Below, in pieces: positions 42,018 to 50,157 of a stretch of 64,000 nt of DNA. Numbering within the stretch: position 1 is the stretch's first letter; each line of letters opens with the position of its first letter. Source of the DNA: Minisyncoccus sp023229485 (GTDB taxonomy: Bacteria; Patescibacteriota; Minisyncoccia; Minisyncoccales; Minisyncoccaceae); NCBI GenBank assembly GCA_041663645.1, contig JBAYMH010000002.1, positions 101,967 through 165,966 of the forward strand, in the 5' to 3' direction. The notes below the pieces were generated by a model, which was not told the origin of the DNA, ran no database searches, and saw nothing but the letters and a program-made list of their open reading frames with translations. Made by a program: the position numbers and the translations under genes.

Positions 42018-42992
42018 TTGATGTATATGGTAGCTGTTAAAATAGCTAAAAAAATACAGGATAAATTCAATGTAAATCATATTTTTGCACAAAATATGGC
42101 GTTTTTTGTTTCTGATAGTGATAATCCGATTGATTCAGCGAGAATTCGTATCGAAGAGAAACCAAAGCCATTTGTAAAATGGGTAGGCGGTAAACGTCAG
42201 CTTCTTGATCAGCTTAAGATAATGAAATTGTATCCGCCCGAACAATTTAATCCACTAAATGGCAGGTATTTTGAGCCCTTTGCAGGAGGAGCAGCTGTTT
42301 TTTTTGATTTGCTTCCCAAGAGAGCATTTTTATCAGATTTGAATGCTGAACTCGTTATTACCTATAATGTAATAAAAAATGATGTAGAGTCTTTGATTAC
42401 TTCACTCAGAAAGCATAAAAATGAAAAAGAGTATTTTTTGAAAATAAGAGCTAAAAAAGTAGAAGAATTAAATGATGTTGAAATAGCCTCTCGTTTTATA
42501 TATTTAAATAGAACTTGTTTTAATGGGTTATATAGAGTTAATTCAAGAGGAGATTTTAATGTTCCTTTTGCAGGAAATAAAAATCCTTTAATTTGTAATG
42601 CTATTAACTTAAGGAGAGTATCGGGGTCGCTTAAATATGTTGAAATTAAAAATCAAGACTATAAAATGGTTTTAAAAAAAGCAAGAAAAGGCGATTTTAT
42701 TTATTTTGATCCTCCTTATTATCCACTTACCAAGACGTCATCTTTTACTTCTTATACAAAAGAAGCATTTTTAGACAAAGAACAAATTGAACTAAGAGAT
42801 ACTTTTGTAGAATTAACAAATAGAGGTTGTTTTGTGATGTTGTCTAATTCTGACACTCCATTTATAAATAGAATTTATTCTGAAGTTAAAAATAAGAAGA
42901 TAAAAATAAATAAAGTTTACGCAGGGCGAGCTGTTAACTCTAATGCTTCAGGGAGGGGAAAGATTACCGAGGTATTGATAACTAATTATTAA
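42018..42992 (+). CDS. D12-class DNA adenine methyltransferase
   Basis: This 324-residue Dam/DpnM-like enzyme methylates adenine N6. SAM-binding features are FVKWVGGKRQLLDQL and YFEPFAGGAAVFFDLLPKRAFLSDLNAEL. The catalytic DPPY lies in GDFIYFDPPYYPLTKTSSFTSY. The first 45 residues have no family counterpart and the true start may be further in. A PD-(D/E)xK nuclease gene begins 4 bp after it, so it most likely protects the host in a type II restriction-modification system. Sequence specificity cannot be read; D12 enzymes often recognise GATC-like sites. Confidence 0.93.
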   Translation: MMYMVAVKIAKKIQDKFNVNHIFAQNMAFFVSDSDNPIDSARIRIEEKPKPFVKWVGGKRQLLDQLKIMKLYPPEQFNPLNGRYFEPFAGGAAVFFDLLPKRAFLSDLNAELVITYNVIKNDVESLITSLRKHKNEKEYFLKIRAKKVEELNDVEIASRFIYLNRTCFNGLYRVNSRGDFNVPFAGNKNPLICNAINLRRVSGSLKYVEIKNQDYKMVLKKARKGDFIYFDPPYYPLTKTSSFTSYTKEAFLDKEQIELRDTFVELTNRGCFVMLSNSDTPFINRIYSEVKNKKIKINKVYAGRAVNSNASGRGKITEVLITNY

Positions 42993-42995
42993 GGT

Positions 42996-43646
42996 ATGTG
43001 TTTTATAAAGAAAGATAAAGAATTTATGAAAGATTATAATTTTAAATTAATTAGTAATCCAGAGGTTATTAAATGGTGCTATGAAGGTATTACCGATATT
43101 TCTTTAAAGGATACCGAAAGCGAAAAAAAATTAGCAAAAGTAAAAGAAATAGAAAAAGAGTGGGGGAATAAAATAATGGGCACTGAGGACGGTAAGCAGT
43201 GGACTACTGTATTATGCCAAAATCTAGTAATGGAGGCTCTTATTAAGCTTGGAAGAAAAAATGTAAGAAAAACCGAACAAAAAAAGAGTTCATTGAGGGA
43301 CAAAAAATATGATCCAGACTTGGAATGTGATGATTATGTTTATGAAGTAAAAGGTAGGAGTTGGTGTACGCCGGGGACTGCGGGAGAGAAAATACTCGGG
43401 GTTCCTTTAAAGTATGGTGAATTGCCTCGTTTATATAAGAAACCTCTCCAGATTGTTTTAGTTGGATATCAAGAGTACGAAGCAAGAGAAAAATTTGCTT
43501 TTGGTGATTTATTGGATAAAAATAATCAAACACCAGAGTTAAAAGAGAGTTTAGCTTTTTATAAAGAGCACGACATTGAATATATTGCTTTTACGGATAT
43601 TTTGGAAAGAATTGGCTACGGTGATGGGTGCTGGAAGAAAAAATAA
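42996..43646 (+). CDS. Type II restriction endonuclease (PD-(D/E)xK)
   Basis: This 216-residue protein sits between two DNA methylase genes. A probable catalytic core is DKKYDPDLECDDYVYEVKGRSW, which gives Asp, Asp and the E-V-K motif. It is followed by a strongly patterned region TPGTAGEKILGVPLKYGELP. An N-terminal helical part (1-90) precedes the core. The role rests on the motif and on context. The start is either 42996 or 43026. Specificity is unknown. Confidence 0.78.
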   Translation: MCFIKKDKEFMKDYNFKLISNPEVIKWCYEGITDISLKDTESEKKLAKVKEIEKEWGNKIMGTEDGKQWTTVLCQNLVMEALIKLGRKNVRKTEQKKSSLRDKKYDPDLECDDYVYEVKGRSWCTPGTAGEKILGVPLKYGELPRLYKKPLQIVLVGYQEYEAREKFAFGDLLDKNNQTPELKESLAFYKEHDIEYIAFTDILERIGYGDGCWKKK

Positions 43647-43684
43647 TTAATTTGATTTACCAGATAAACTAAAATATAAGGTTT

Positions 43685-44446
43685 ATGGAAATCAAAAGAG
43701 AAAAAGAATTAAAATTACAACCCGATGAATTTGAATTAGAATGTACATCTGTTTGGGCTTTCCCTCGTAGAGGTAATTGGGCAACACATACTTCAGACTG
43801 GAGAGGGAACTGGTCTCCAGAGGTTGCTCGCAATCTTATTTTAAGATATTCAAGCGAAAATGATATTTTATTAGACTCAATGATTGGTGGTGGTACGACT
43901 GCGATTGAAGCAAAAATTTTAAATAGGAATATTATTTATTCTGATATAAATCAGGAGGCTCTAAATAGAACGAAAAAATGTTTGGAGTTTGAAGTTGAAA
44001 ATAAAAGTTGGCAACGAGGGTTTAAATGGGATTCTCGCAATTTGTCAAAAATAAAAAGCAATTCCGTTGATTTTGTTCTTACGCATCCTCCCTATGTAGA
44101 TATTATTAAATATAGCGAGGGTAATTTGGTTGATGATTTGTCGAACATTCACGACATTGAAACTTTTTGTGATGAAATGGAAAAAGTTGCTAAGGAATTT
44201 TTTAGAGTTTTAAAGAAGGAGAAATATTGTGCCATTTTAATGGGCGACACTAGGCGAAATAAAATGTACCAGCCGTTGGCTTATAAAGTTATGGATCGTT
44301 TTTTAAAAGCAGGCTTTCTTTTAAAAGAAGACATAATAAAAAGACAGTTCAATTGTAGGGCGACAGGATTTTGGGTAGAAAAATCTAAAGCATCAAATTT
44401 TTTACTAATAATGCATGAACATCTGTTTATATTTCAGAAAATTTAA
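43685..44446 (+). CDS. Second DNA methyltransferase (N4/N6 type)
   Basis: This 253-residue SAM-dependent methylase has motif IV as THPPYVDIIKYS (a D/N/S-PPY variant starting with His) and the SAM motif LLDSMIGGGTTAIEAKILNR placed before it. The N-terminus has RRGNWATHTSDWRGNWSPEVARNLI, a pattern of N4-cytosine/N6-adenine or Trm11-like DNA methylases. Together with the D12 methylase and nuclease upstream it resembles the two-methylase DpnII arrangement, in which the second enzyme modifies single-stranded or hemimethylated DNA. This analogy is inference. Confidence 0.85.
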   Translation: MEIKREKELKLQPDEFELECTSVWAFPRRGNWATHTSDWRGNWSPEVARNLILRYSSENDILLDSMIGGGTTAIEAKILNRNIIYSDINQEALNRTKKCLEFEVENKSWQRGFKWDSRNLSKIKSNSVDFVLTHPPYVDIIKYSEGNLVDDLSNIHDIETFCDEMEKVAKEFFRVLKKEKYCAILMGDTRRNKMYQPLAYKVMDRFLKAGFLLKEDIIKRQFNCRATGFWVEKSKASNFLLIMHEHLFIFQKI

Positions 44447-44488
44447 AACAGTAAAGTAGTATGGTTAAATGTTAACAGAAATAAAACA

Positions 44489-44881
44489 ATGGAAAAGAAA
44501 AAAATAGTAATTTGTTCCAGTGCTTCTTTTGAAAAGGAAATAATAGAATGGAAAATTAAATTAGAGGGCATGAATTTTGAGGTGATTAAGTATCCTGTAA
44601 AACTGCAGGGAGATATTACGACAGGATACGAAAAGGAATTTACTGATCATTATGTTTCCATAAGTAAGGCTGATGTAATATTAACTCTTAATATAGAAAA
44701 AAGGGGGATTCCTGGCTATATAGGACCAGGCGTATTTGCTGAGATGGCTTTTGCTATTGGTTTAAATAAATCATTAGGGAAAAATATTGATGTCTATCAT
44801 ATCAATCCTATTCCAGAAAGTTTGCCATATTCTGAAGAGTTGAGACTTTGGGAAAAACTGAATTGGATAAAAGCTTTTTAA
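44489..44881 (+). CDS. Nucleoside 2-deoxyribosyltransferase-like protein A
   Basis: This 130-residue Rossmann-like protein begins KIVICSSASFEKEIIEWK. It carries SKADVILTLNIEKRGIPGYIGPGVFAEMAFAIGLNK, where the Asp and Glu positions match the nucleoside-deoxyribosyltransferase/YtoQ-like fold. It would cleave or exchange the N-glycosidic bond of a (deoxy)nucleoside or nucleotide. A second member follows 65 bp on. Its position directly after a restriction-modification cluster suggests nucleotide clean-up or signalling, but substrate is unknown. Confidence 0.7.
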   Translation: MEKKKIVICSSASFEKEIIEWKIKLEGMNFEVIKYPVKLQGDITTGYEKEFTDHYVSISKADVILTLNIEKRGIPGYIGPGVFAEMAFAIGLNKSLGKNIDVYHINPIPESLPYSEELRLWEKLNWIKAF

Positions 44882-44946
44882 CTAATTTTTTTATATAATA
44901 TCTCATTCTTAAGAAATAACCTTATAAGTCTTATAAATAGAAAAAC

Positions 44947-45411
44947 ATGAAAAAACCAGTTGTATTTTTTGGGTGTTCTATGAGGGGCGGCCATGCAAAT
45001 ATAAGTCGAGAAAAGCTGGCTATAATTCCTAGTATAATAGAGGAGTTAGGTTGCGAGTTGGTATCAAAACATCAGACTGTGGAGGGTATTATAAAAAAAG
45101 AAAACTTTTTTACTAAGTCTCAAATCCACGATCGAGATTATGAATGGCTTTTGGATTCTGACTTAGGTATTTTTGAAATCAGCAATCCTAGTTTAGGTGT
45201 GGGTGCGGAAATTTCTGATATGGTTCACAATAAGAAGCCGGTACTTTGTGTTTATAATTCTAATAGTACCAATGATAATGATGTTTCAGCATATGTATTG
45301 GGGAAGCAAGGATCGAAGTTTACAGATTCTCTTTTTGAGTGTATTAATTATTCTACATTTGAAGAGCTTAGAATAATTATTCGAGAATTCTTTTCTAGGG
45401 TACCGAAATAA
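44947..45411 (+). CDS. DNPH1/Rcl-like deoxynucleoside-phosphate hydrolase
   Basis: This 154-residue protein of the nucleoside 2-deoxyribosyltransferase superfamily has the N-terminal loop VFFGCSMRGGHANISRE, which resembles the YFCGSIRGG loop of Rcl/DNPH1. The strand-loop DLGIFEISNPSLGVGAEISDMV carries the catalytic Glu, and a strand KPVLCVYN follows. DNPH1 removes modified deoxynucleotides such as hydroxymethyl-dUMP. A role against modified phage nucleotides is possible given context. Assignment at the superfamily level is firmer than at the level of activity. Confidence 0.75.
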   Translation: MKKPVVFFGCSMRGGHANISREKLAIIPSIIEELGCELVSKHQTVEGIIKKENFFTKSQIHDRDYEWLLDSDLGIFEISNPSLGVGAEISDMVHNKKPVLCVYNSNSTNDNDVSAYVLGKQGSKFTDSLFECINYSTFEELRIIIREFFSRVPK

Positions 45412-45483
45412 TCTTTGGCAGTGAATAGGGAGTTAAACGGGAAAACAGAATTAAGGATATAATTTCTTTATGTTGATAACCAT

Positions 45484-46185
45484 ATGAATCATCCAACTAT
45501 AAAACTACAATTTGATCAAAAATTAGACCAAGATATGGCTTGGAGTTTTTATGGGCACAAAAAAGGTGGCTGTGACTTTTGGGAAGAAAGAGCATTAAAA
45601 TATCATCCAATGCTTATTGATATTGAAGAATCTTCTGATAAGAAAACTTTTTTGGATAATTATGTTTCAAGTTATTATACTTCTCATAACGATGAAATCA
45701 TATCACTCAGCAATAAGACTATTGAATATTTGAATCAGGCACAAGAAAAATATTTTCTATTGGTTGATAAAATATTTAATAATCATCCTTGGCCTAAAAA
45801 AGAACTCATTGGCGATTTTTCTATTTTTGATTTTTGTCCTCGATTTTTGGAAGATGGAGAATTTCAGGTTTTTATTTATGATAATCGAGACCTTCAGCTT
45901 TTTACTATTTTTCACGAGTGTCTTCATTTTATATTTTATAATTTCGCTTTAAGTAAATTTCCAGAAGTTTTTACTGGAATGAACACTGAAGATGGAAAGT
46001 TTTGGGTTTTGGCAGAAGTATTTAATATAGTGATTCAGACTACAGATGATTTTATCGACTTACATGGAAAAATAGATAACATTGGATATCCTGAACATCA
46101 GGAATTAATAAAAAGGGGAAGTGTGATATGGAAGAATGATTCAGATGTCTCTAGCTGGATTATTGAAATGATGAAAATAATTTAG
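45484..46185 (+). CDS. Putative zinc-metalloprotease-like protein with HECLH motif
   Basis: This 233-residue soluble protein is of a family I do not recognise. LFTIFHECLHFIFYNF contains an HExxH motif (about residue 146), and a candidate third ligand is the Glu in FWVLAEVFN about 33 residues later, a gluzincin-like spacing. No signal peptide is visible. The N-terminal half is acidic and helical. It closes the defence-like cluster. It may be an ImmA-like or toxin-type peptidase, but there is no direct evidence. Confidence 0.6.
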   Translation: MNHPTIKLQFDQKLDQDMAWSFYGHKKGGCDFWEERALKYHPMLIDIEESSDKKTFLDNYVSSYYTSHNDEIISLSNKTIEYLNQAQEKYFLLVDKIFNNHPWPKKELIGDFSIFDFCPRFLEDGEFQVFIYDNRDLQLFTIFHECLHFIFYNFALSKFPEVFTGMNTEDGKFWVLAEVFNIVIQTTDDFIDLHGKIDNIGYPEHQELIKRGSVIWKNDSDVSSWIIEMMKII

Positions 46186-46603
46186 CTAAATTTTTTCTTT
46201 TTATAGTGTCTTATTTGTCTCATTTTTAAGAAATAACCCTCGACCGATTTCTATTAAAAGATTTATAAATTAATGGCGTGGGAGACTTGGAGTTATTGGA
46301 TCATTATAGTACTAGACCGTAGTGGGGAGCCAGTTAGGACCGGTAGTCAGCTCTTGGGTTGAGTCAAAAGAAGGAGTTATTGTAAAAGATAGCTCCTTTT
46401 TGTTTGTAATTTGATAATTAATATCCTTTTTTTATCAATTATTTCTTGGTTATCCAGGAACAATCAGTCACATAAGGGAGTTCAATAAAAAAATTTGAAT
46501 TAGCTTCTTTTACGTATTTATGGTATATTTTTCTAATCGTGCGTTTATGAAAGGATGTGCAATTATAAAGTAAGTAGAGTGAATTAATCTAAAAAATAAT
46601 TTT
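46186..46603 (+). other. 418-bp non-coding region with inverted tRNA-end motif and terminator
   Basis: No ORF. At 46273-46290 the sequence ATGGCGTGGGAGACTTGG reads, on the other strand, like the 3' end of a tRNA including CCA (CCAAGTCTCCCACGCCA). It is followed by TACTAGACCGTAG, a GC-rich hairpin region (GAGCCAG... AGCTC) and a terminator at 46371. A related copy occurs at 48654. The remaining 200 bp show only AT-rich promoter-like sequence. Confidence 0.55.
46371..46406 (+). terminator. Intrinsic terminator of the 46.3-kb element
   Basis: AAGGAGTTAT-TGTAAAAG-ATAGCTCCTT (one G-U pair) followed by T-run; no ORF ends nearby, so it closes a non-coding transcript. Confidence 0.85.
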
Positions 46604-47164
46604 ATGAAAAAGAATATAGTAATTATCGTGATATGTGTAGTTATTGCAGTAATAGTATTGGTGGGGTTTTTGGGTGGAAACAATGGGGGATCTAATAATA
46701 ATACTGAAATCAATAAACAAAGTGAGTCTGTGTCCTTGATCGACATAACAACGACACAAGGTATCAGTCTTAAGATTCCAAAGGAAATGACACTTTTAGA
46801 AAACGGTGCTTATGCCAACATGGAGACAGGAGATGCTGTGTCTTTTGGAGTGACAGAGGTTGGCGGGATTCCGCTTTCTGATTGGAAAGAAGCAGATGTC
46901 TTAGCTACATATCAAAGTAAGTATAAAGATGTTGTAGTGAAAAGTTTTGAGAATGGTAAAAAAATTGATGGTAAGGAAGCTCTTGTGTCTAAGGTTGCTG
47001 TAACAACTCCAGATAGTCATCCTGTTATACTTGTATTGATTATGATTACCGATGGCAGTAAAAATTATGTTATAAATTTTGTTCACGGAGCTAGTGATAC
47101 CGACGGAGTGCTTGTAAAGAACCTACAGCAATGTATTGATAGTATAAAAATAAAATCTGTTTAA
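46604..47164 (+). CDS. Membrane-anchored orphan protein, PsbP/DcrB-like domain
   Basis: This 186-residue protein has an N-terminal span (residues 4-24) followed by a Gly/Asn/Ser linker. The soluble domain (about 42-186) contains TTQGISLKIPKEMTLLENGAYANMETGD and ends in a helix VKNLQQCIDSIKI. The pattern, a strand with SLKIPK-M followed later by KSFENGKKIDGKEAL, is similar to PsbP/DcrB-like domains in surface lipoproteins. There is no lipobox. Function unknown. Confidence 0.65.
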   Translation: MKKNIVIIVICVVIAVIVLVGFLGGNNGGSNNNTEINKQSESVSLIDITTTQGISLKIPKEMTLLENGAYANMETGDAVSFGVTEVGGIPLSDWKEADVLATYQSKYKDVVVKSFENGKKIDGKEALVSKVAVTTPDSHPVILVLIMITDGSKNYVINFVHGASDTDGVLVKNLQQCIDSIKIKSV

Positions 47165-47234
47165 TAAATTAAGCATTAGGATTATATTAATTCAAAAAAT
47201 AAGTGTGATTATAAACTTGATAGAAAAAATAAAG

Positions 47235-47262
47235 AGGCCGACTTACTGTCGGTTTTCTTTTT
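47235..47262 (+). terminator. Terminator upstream of MFS gene
   Basis: GCCGAC-TTACT-GTCGGT hairpin with T-rich tail; similar in sequence to the hairpin at 50111. Confidence 0.75.
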
Positions 47263-47399
47263 ATTTAATAATGATATAATTTAGTTGTTATAACTTAGGA
47301 ATAAAACTATAGATATTGATTGTAATATATGAATTTGCCTTTAAATTACAATAAGCTTTTACTTTTATTTGTTAAAATGTTGGATATATAGTTAAGATA

Positions 47400-48614
47400 A
47401 TGAATAGTAATTCTTCATTTAAAATATATATTGCTTTGAGATTTTTTTCATCTCTGTTTTTTGCTATGATTGTGACAGTTAATTTGGTTTATCAAGCTAC
47501 TGTTGCAAACTTAAATCCCTTACAGTTAGTTCTTGTTGGAACATTATTAGAAGCATCATGTTTTCTTTTTGAAATTCCAACCGGAATAGTCGCTGATTTA
47601 TATAGTCGTAAATTGTCAATAATAATTGGAACATTTTTAGTTGGGGTTGGTTTTTTAATTGAAGGATTGTTTCCGTTGTTTTTTGCAATTCTTATTGCGC
47701 AATTTATTTGGGGTATTGGTTCGACCTTTATTAGCGGAGCTAGAGAGGCATGGATTGTTGATGAGATTGGGGAAAAAGAGGCCGAGAAAGCATTTATTAG
47801 AGGTCAGCAGTTTAGTCAAATGGGTTTATTTGTTGGAATATTTTTAAGCATGTTGCTTGGAAGTATAAATATTCAATTGCCGATTATTCTTGGGGGAGCT
47901 TTATATTCCATACAATCTTTGTTTCTCATGTTTTTTATGAAGGAAAATAATTTTTCGCCAACTCCATTTAAAAAAAGAGAAACTTTTAAGAAGATGAGAG
48001 AAATTTTTTTTGAGGGAATAGTGATTATTAAAAAAAATTATGTATTGTTGTTTATAATAATTAATAGCTTTATTTTTGGAATGTTTAGTGAAGGATTTGA
48101 TCGGTTATGGACACCATATCTTTTAAATAATTTCGAATTTCCTTTAATCGGAGATTTGAAGCCAGTTGTTTGGTTTGGAATAATCAATATTATTGCAACT
48201 ATTTTTGCATTAGTAGCAACTGAAATTGTAAATATAGTAAAAAAAGACAGGGCGTCATCATTAAAAATATTATTATTTATTGATTGTTTGTTGATTGTGA
48301 GTGTGTTTGGTTTTGGTTTTTCTAATGGATTTTTAGTGGCGATTATTTTTTATAGTTTCATATCGATGTTTAGGGAGGCAAGAGGTCCATTATATGATAT
48401 ATGGATGAGTCAAAACATTGAATCGAAAATAAGGGCAACTATATTTTCAATGCGGAGTCAGGTTGATGCGTTTGGTCAGATTATTGGCGGTCCAATCATT
48501 GGTATTGTAGCTAGCGTGATTGCTATTCGGAGTGGTATTGTTGCTGGAGGCATAATACTAGTTCCAACTATTTTCTTTTATTACTATTTTCTAAAGCGGC
48601 ATAAAAATATTTAG
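47400..48614 (+). CDS. Major facilitator superfamily transporter
   Basis: This 404-residue protein has about twelve hydrophobic spans. The motif-A-like segment FEIPTGIVADLYSRKLSIIIG occurs between spans 2 and 3, and IGSTFISGAREAWIVDEIGE resembles drug exporters. The second half has DAFGQIIGGPIIGIVA. It is a probable proton-coupled exporter of unknown substrate. Confidence 0.9.
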   Translation: MNSNSSFKIYIALRFFSSLFFAMIVTVNLVYQATVANLNPLQLVLVGTLLEASCFLFEIPTGIVADLYSRKLSIIIGTFLVGVGFLIEGLFPLFFAILIAQFIWGIGSTFISGAREAWIVDEIGEKEAEKAFIRGQQFSQMGLFVGIFLSMLLGSINIQLPIILGGALYSIQSLFLMFFMKENNFSPTPFKKRETFKKMREIFFEGIVIIKKNYVLLFIIINSFIFGMFSEGFDRLWTPYLLNNFEFPLIGDLKPVVWFGIINIIATIFALVATEIVNIVKKDRASSLKILLFIDCLLIVSVFGFGFSNGFLVAIIFYSFISMFREARGPLYDIWMSQNIESKIRATIFSMRSQVDAFGQIIGGPIIGIVASVIAIRSGIVAGGIILVPTIFFYYYFLKRHKNI

Positions 48615-48959
48615 TGATCTTGATTGAATCTCGTTAAAAGACTTACAGGTTATGGCGTGGAGAGCCTTGGGGTTATAATACTAGACTGTAGCGAAAAATA
48701 CCCCAAAAGGGGTATTTTTGTTTGGCTTAGCTGTGTAGGATACGAAGTGGGAGCTGCGGCTATCAGCCAGACTCGGCCCTTAAATTTTTTAGGAGGAAAA
48801 TATTAAAAAACGAATCCTTCGCTTATATTTTTTGACGAATTTATATTTTGATTATAGTATTGAGTTAATAAAAAATATTGTTGAGAGATGAATTTTCTGA
48901 TAGTTAGTGAATAAAACTAAATTTTTTTGATATATTATTCAAATAATAAACATAGTAAT
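48615..48959 (+). repeat. Non-coding region: tRNA-end motif, terminator, and 5-kb-repeat relative
   Basis: Three parts are seen. At 48654-48690 ATGGCGTGGAGAGCCTTGG and TACTAGACTGTAG repeat the 46.27-kb motif. Then the perfect terminator AAAATACCCC-AAAA-GGGGTATTTT lies near 48692-48721. From about 48731 a stretch (GGCTTAG... GTAGG... CAGCCAG... AGGAAAATATT... CGAATCC) resembles the tandem units after tRNA-Gln. The order of RNA-like motif, C4/G4 terminator and structured unit is the same at both loci. No ORF of note; start of the next gene at 48960. Confidence 0.55.
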
Positions 48960-49778
48960 ATGATAGAATGTAATAATTGTTCTCGATATAGTAAAGGGTT
49001 TGAAAGGGTGGATATAAATAAATTATTAGGTGATGGTGACTATAATGGGAATATTGAATTAAAATGGGGAAGAACAAAAGGTGTAATAGATGAGATATTA
49101 AAGAAATATAAAAATCCAAAAATTATTGATCTTGCGGTTGGGGGAGGAAATGATGCTATTTTTTTGCTTGAAAAAGGATATAATGTTATTGGTAATGATA
49201 AGGATGTTTACCTATCATCGGTTGCTACACAAGAAGCAAAAAAGAAAGGATTTTCTTTGAAAATAAATAATGAGGATTGGATTAATATACTTAATTCTAA
49301 AAAATATAGTGATGCCGAATTTGATTTTGCTTATATCTTGGGTAATTCTTTTCCTAATTATCTTTTTAATAAGAAGGATAGAGAAAAGTCGCTTAAAGGT
49401 TTCTGGAGGATATTAAAATCAAAAGGTGTATTATTTTTTGATACGAGAAACTTTGATTATATGCTAGACAATAAGGAATTTATTCTAAAGAATCCAGAAA
49501 ATAATTTTAGATATGATGGAATATGTACATATTTGAAGAGTGATAATTATAAATCTTTTCCGATTGTAATAGAGGATCAATTAATACATTGGTGTTCTAG
49601 GAATTATTCAACAAATCAATATGGATGCTTAGACCTTTGGCCAGCAACAGAAGAAAGGATGAAGACTGAGATTAAAGATGTTTTAGGTAGTAGTGTAGAT
49701 GTCGAGATTTATTATGACTATGATACGACAAAAATAGAGCATTATGATTTTATCCAATATAAGCTAACTAAATTGTAG
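48960..49778 (+). CDS. Class I SAM-dependent methyltransferase
   Basis: This 272-residue product from ATG 48960 begins with a short Cys pair (CNNC). A SAM-binding domain follows: KIIDLAVGGGNDAIFLLEKGYNVIGNDKD holds motif I and the acidic residue ending strand 2, FDFAYILGNSFPNY is motif IV-like, and GFWRILKSKGVLFFDTRNFDYML is next. The C-terminal part has Trp/Tyr-rich strands. It resembles glycine-N-methyltransferase-like or small-molecule methylases, but the substrate is unknown. Confidence 0.82.
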   Translation: MIECNNCSRYSKGFERVDINKLLGDGDYNGNIELKWGRTKGVIDEILKKYKNPKIIDLAVGGGNDAIFLLEKGYNVIGNDKDVYLSSVATQEAKKKGFSLKINNEDWINILNSKKYSDAEFDFAYILGNSFPNYLFNKKDREKSLKGFWRILKSKGVLFFDTRNFDYMLDNKEFILKNPENNFRYDGICTYLKSDNYKSFPIVIEDQLIHWCSRNYSTNQYGCLDLWPATEERMKTEIKDVLGSSVDVEIYYDYDTTKIEHYDFIQYKLTKL

Positions 49779-49822
49779 ATAAGCATTTCTCGTACCTAAA
49801 AATAAATGTCCGTGATTCAGGC

Positions 49823-49850
49823 TTGACAAATATTATTTTTATAGTATTGT
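49823..49850 (+). promoter_or_regulatory. Promoter of candidate orphan RNA
   Basis: TTGACA (49823-49828), 16-nt spacer, TATTGT (49845-49850). No ORF follows within 300 bp; it is positioned to transcribe the hairpin-rich region ending at 50040. Confidence 0.5.
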
Positions 49851-49856
49851 TAATCT

Positions 49857-50040
49857 AGTGCTTATGTTGGAAATTTTTTTCTCGACTATATTGAATCCTT
49901 TCAAGCGATGGAAGCTTGAGAAGGAGTATAATGACTACCTCTGCATGAGGGGTCAGAGGAGAGTAATGCTTAGAAAGCTGAACCAAAAACGTTGATTCAG
50001 AATCTAAGTAGCAGCAGGATCTAAAAAATCCTGATTTTTT
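49857..50040 (+). ncRNA. Candidate orphan structured RNA
   Basis: This roughly 185-nt non-coding stretch lies between a promoter-like sequence and an intrinsic terminator. Visible hairpins are TCAAGC/GCTTGA (49901-49919, extendable by CCTT/AAGG), CCTCTG/CAGAGG (49938-49959), and CTGAAC...GTT-ATTCAG (about 49978-50000). The terminator is CAGGAT/ATCCTG with T-run (50015-50040). It does not match SRP, 6S, RNase P or tmRNA by the signature sequences I know. The rest of the 379-bp gap contains only another small hairpin at 50111. Confidence 0.5.
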
Positions 50041-50157
50041 ATATTATTTTACATTGGTCGCAGGGCGATTTAGGAAATTGATTTATGTTTATTTTTTAAG
50101 AAATAAAATTCTGACTGACTTCCTGTCGGTTTTCTGTTGTGATATGATAAATAAAAA

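Noticed and set aside
49857..50040. SRP RNA, 6S RNA, RNase P RNA or tmRNA in the 49.9-kb gap
   Set aside because: None of the signature sequences (GGAAGCAGC tetraloop region, GAGGAAAGTCC, tRNA-like ends) is present.
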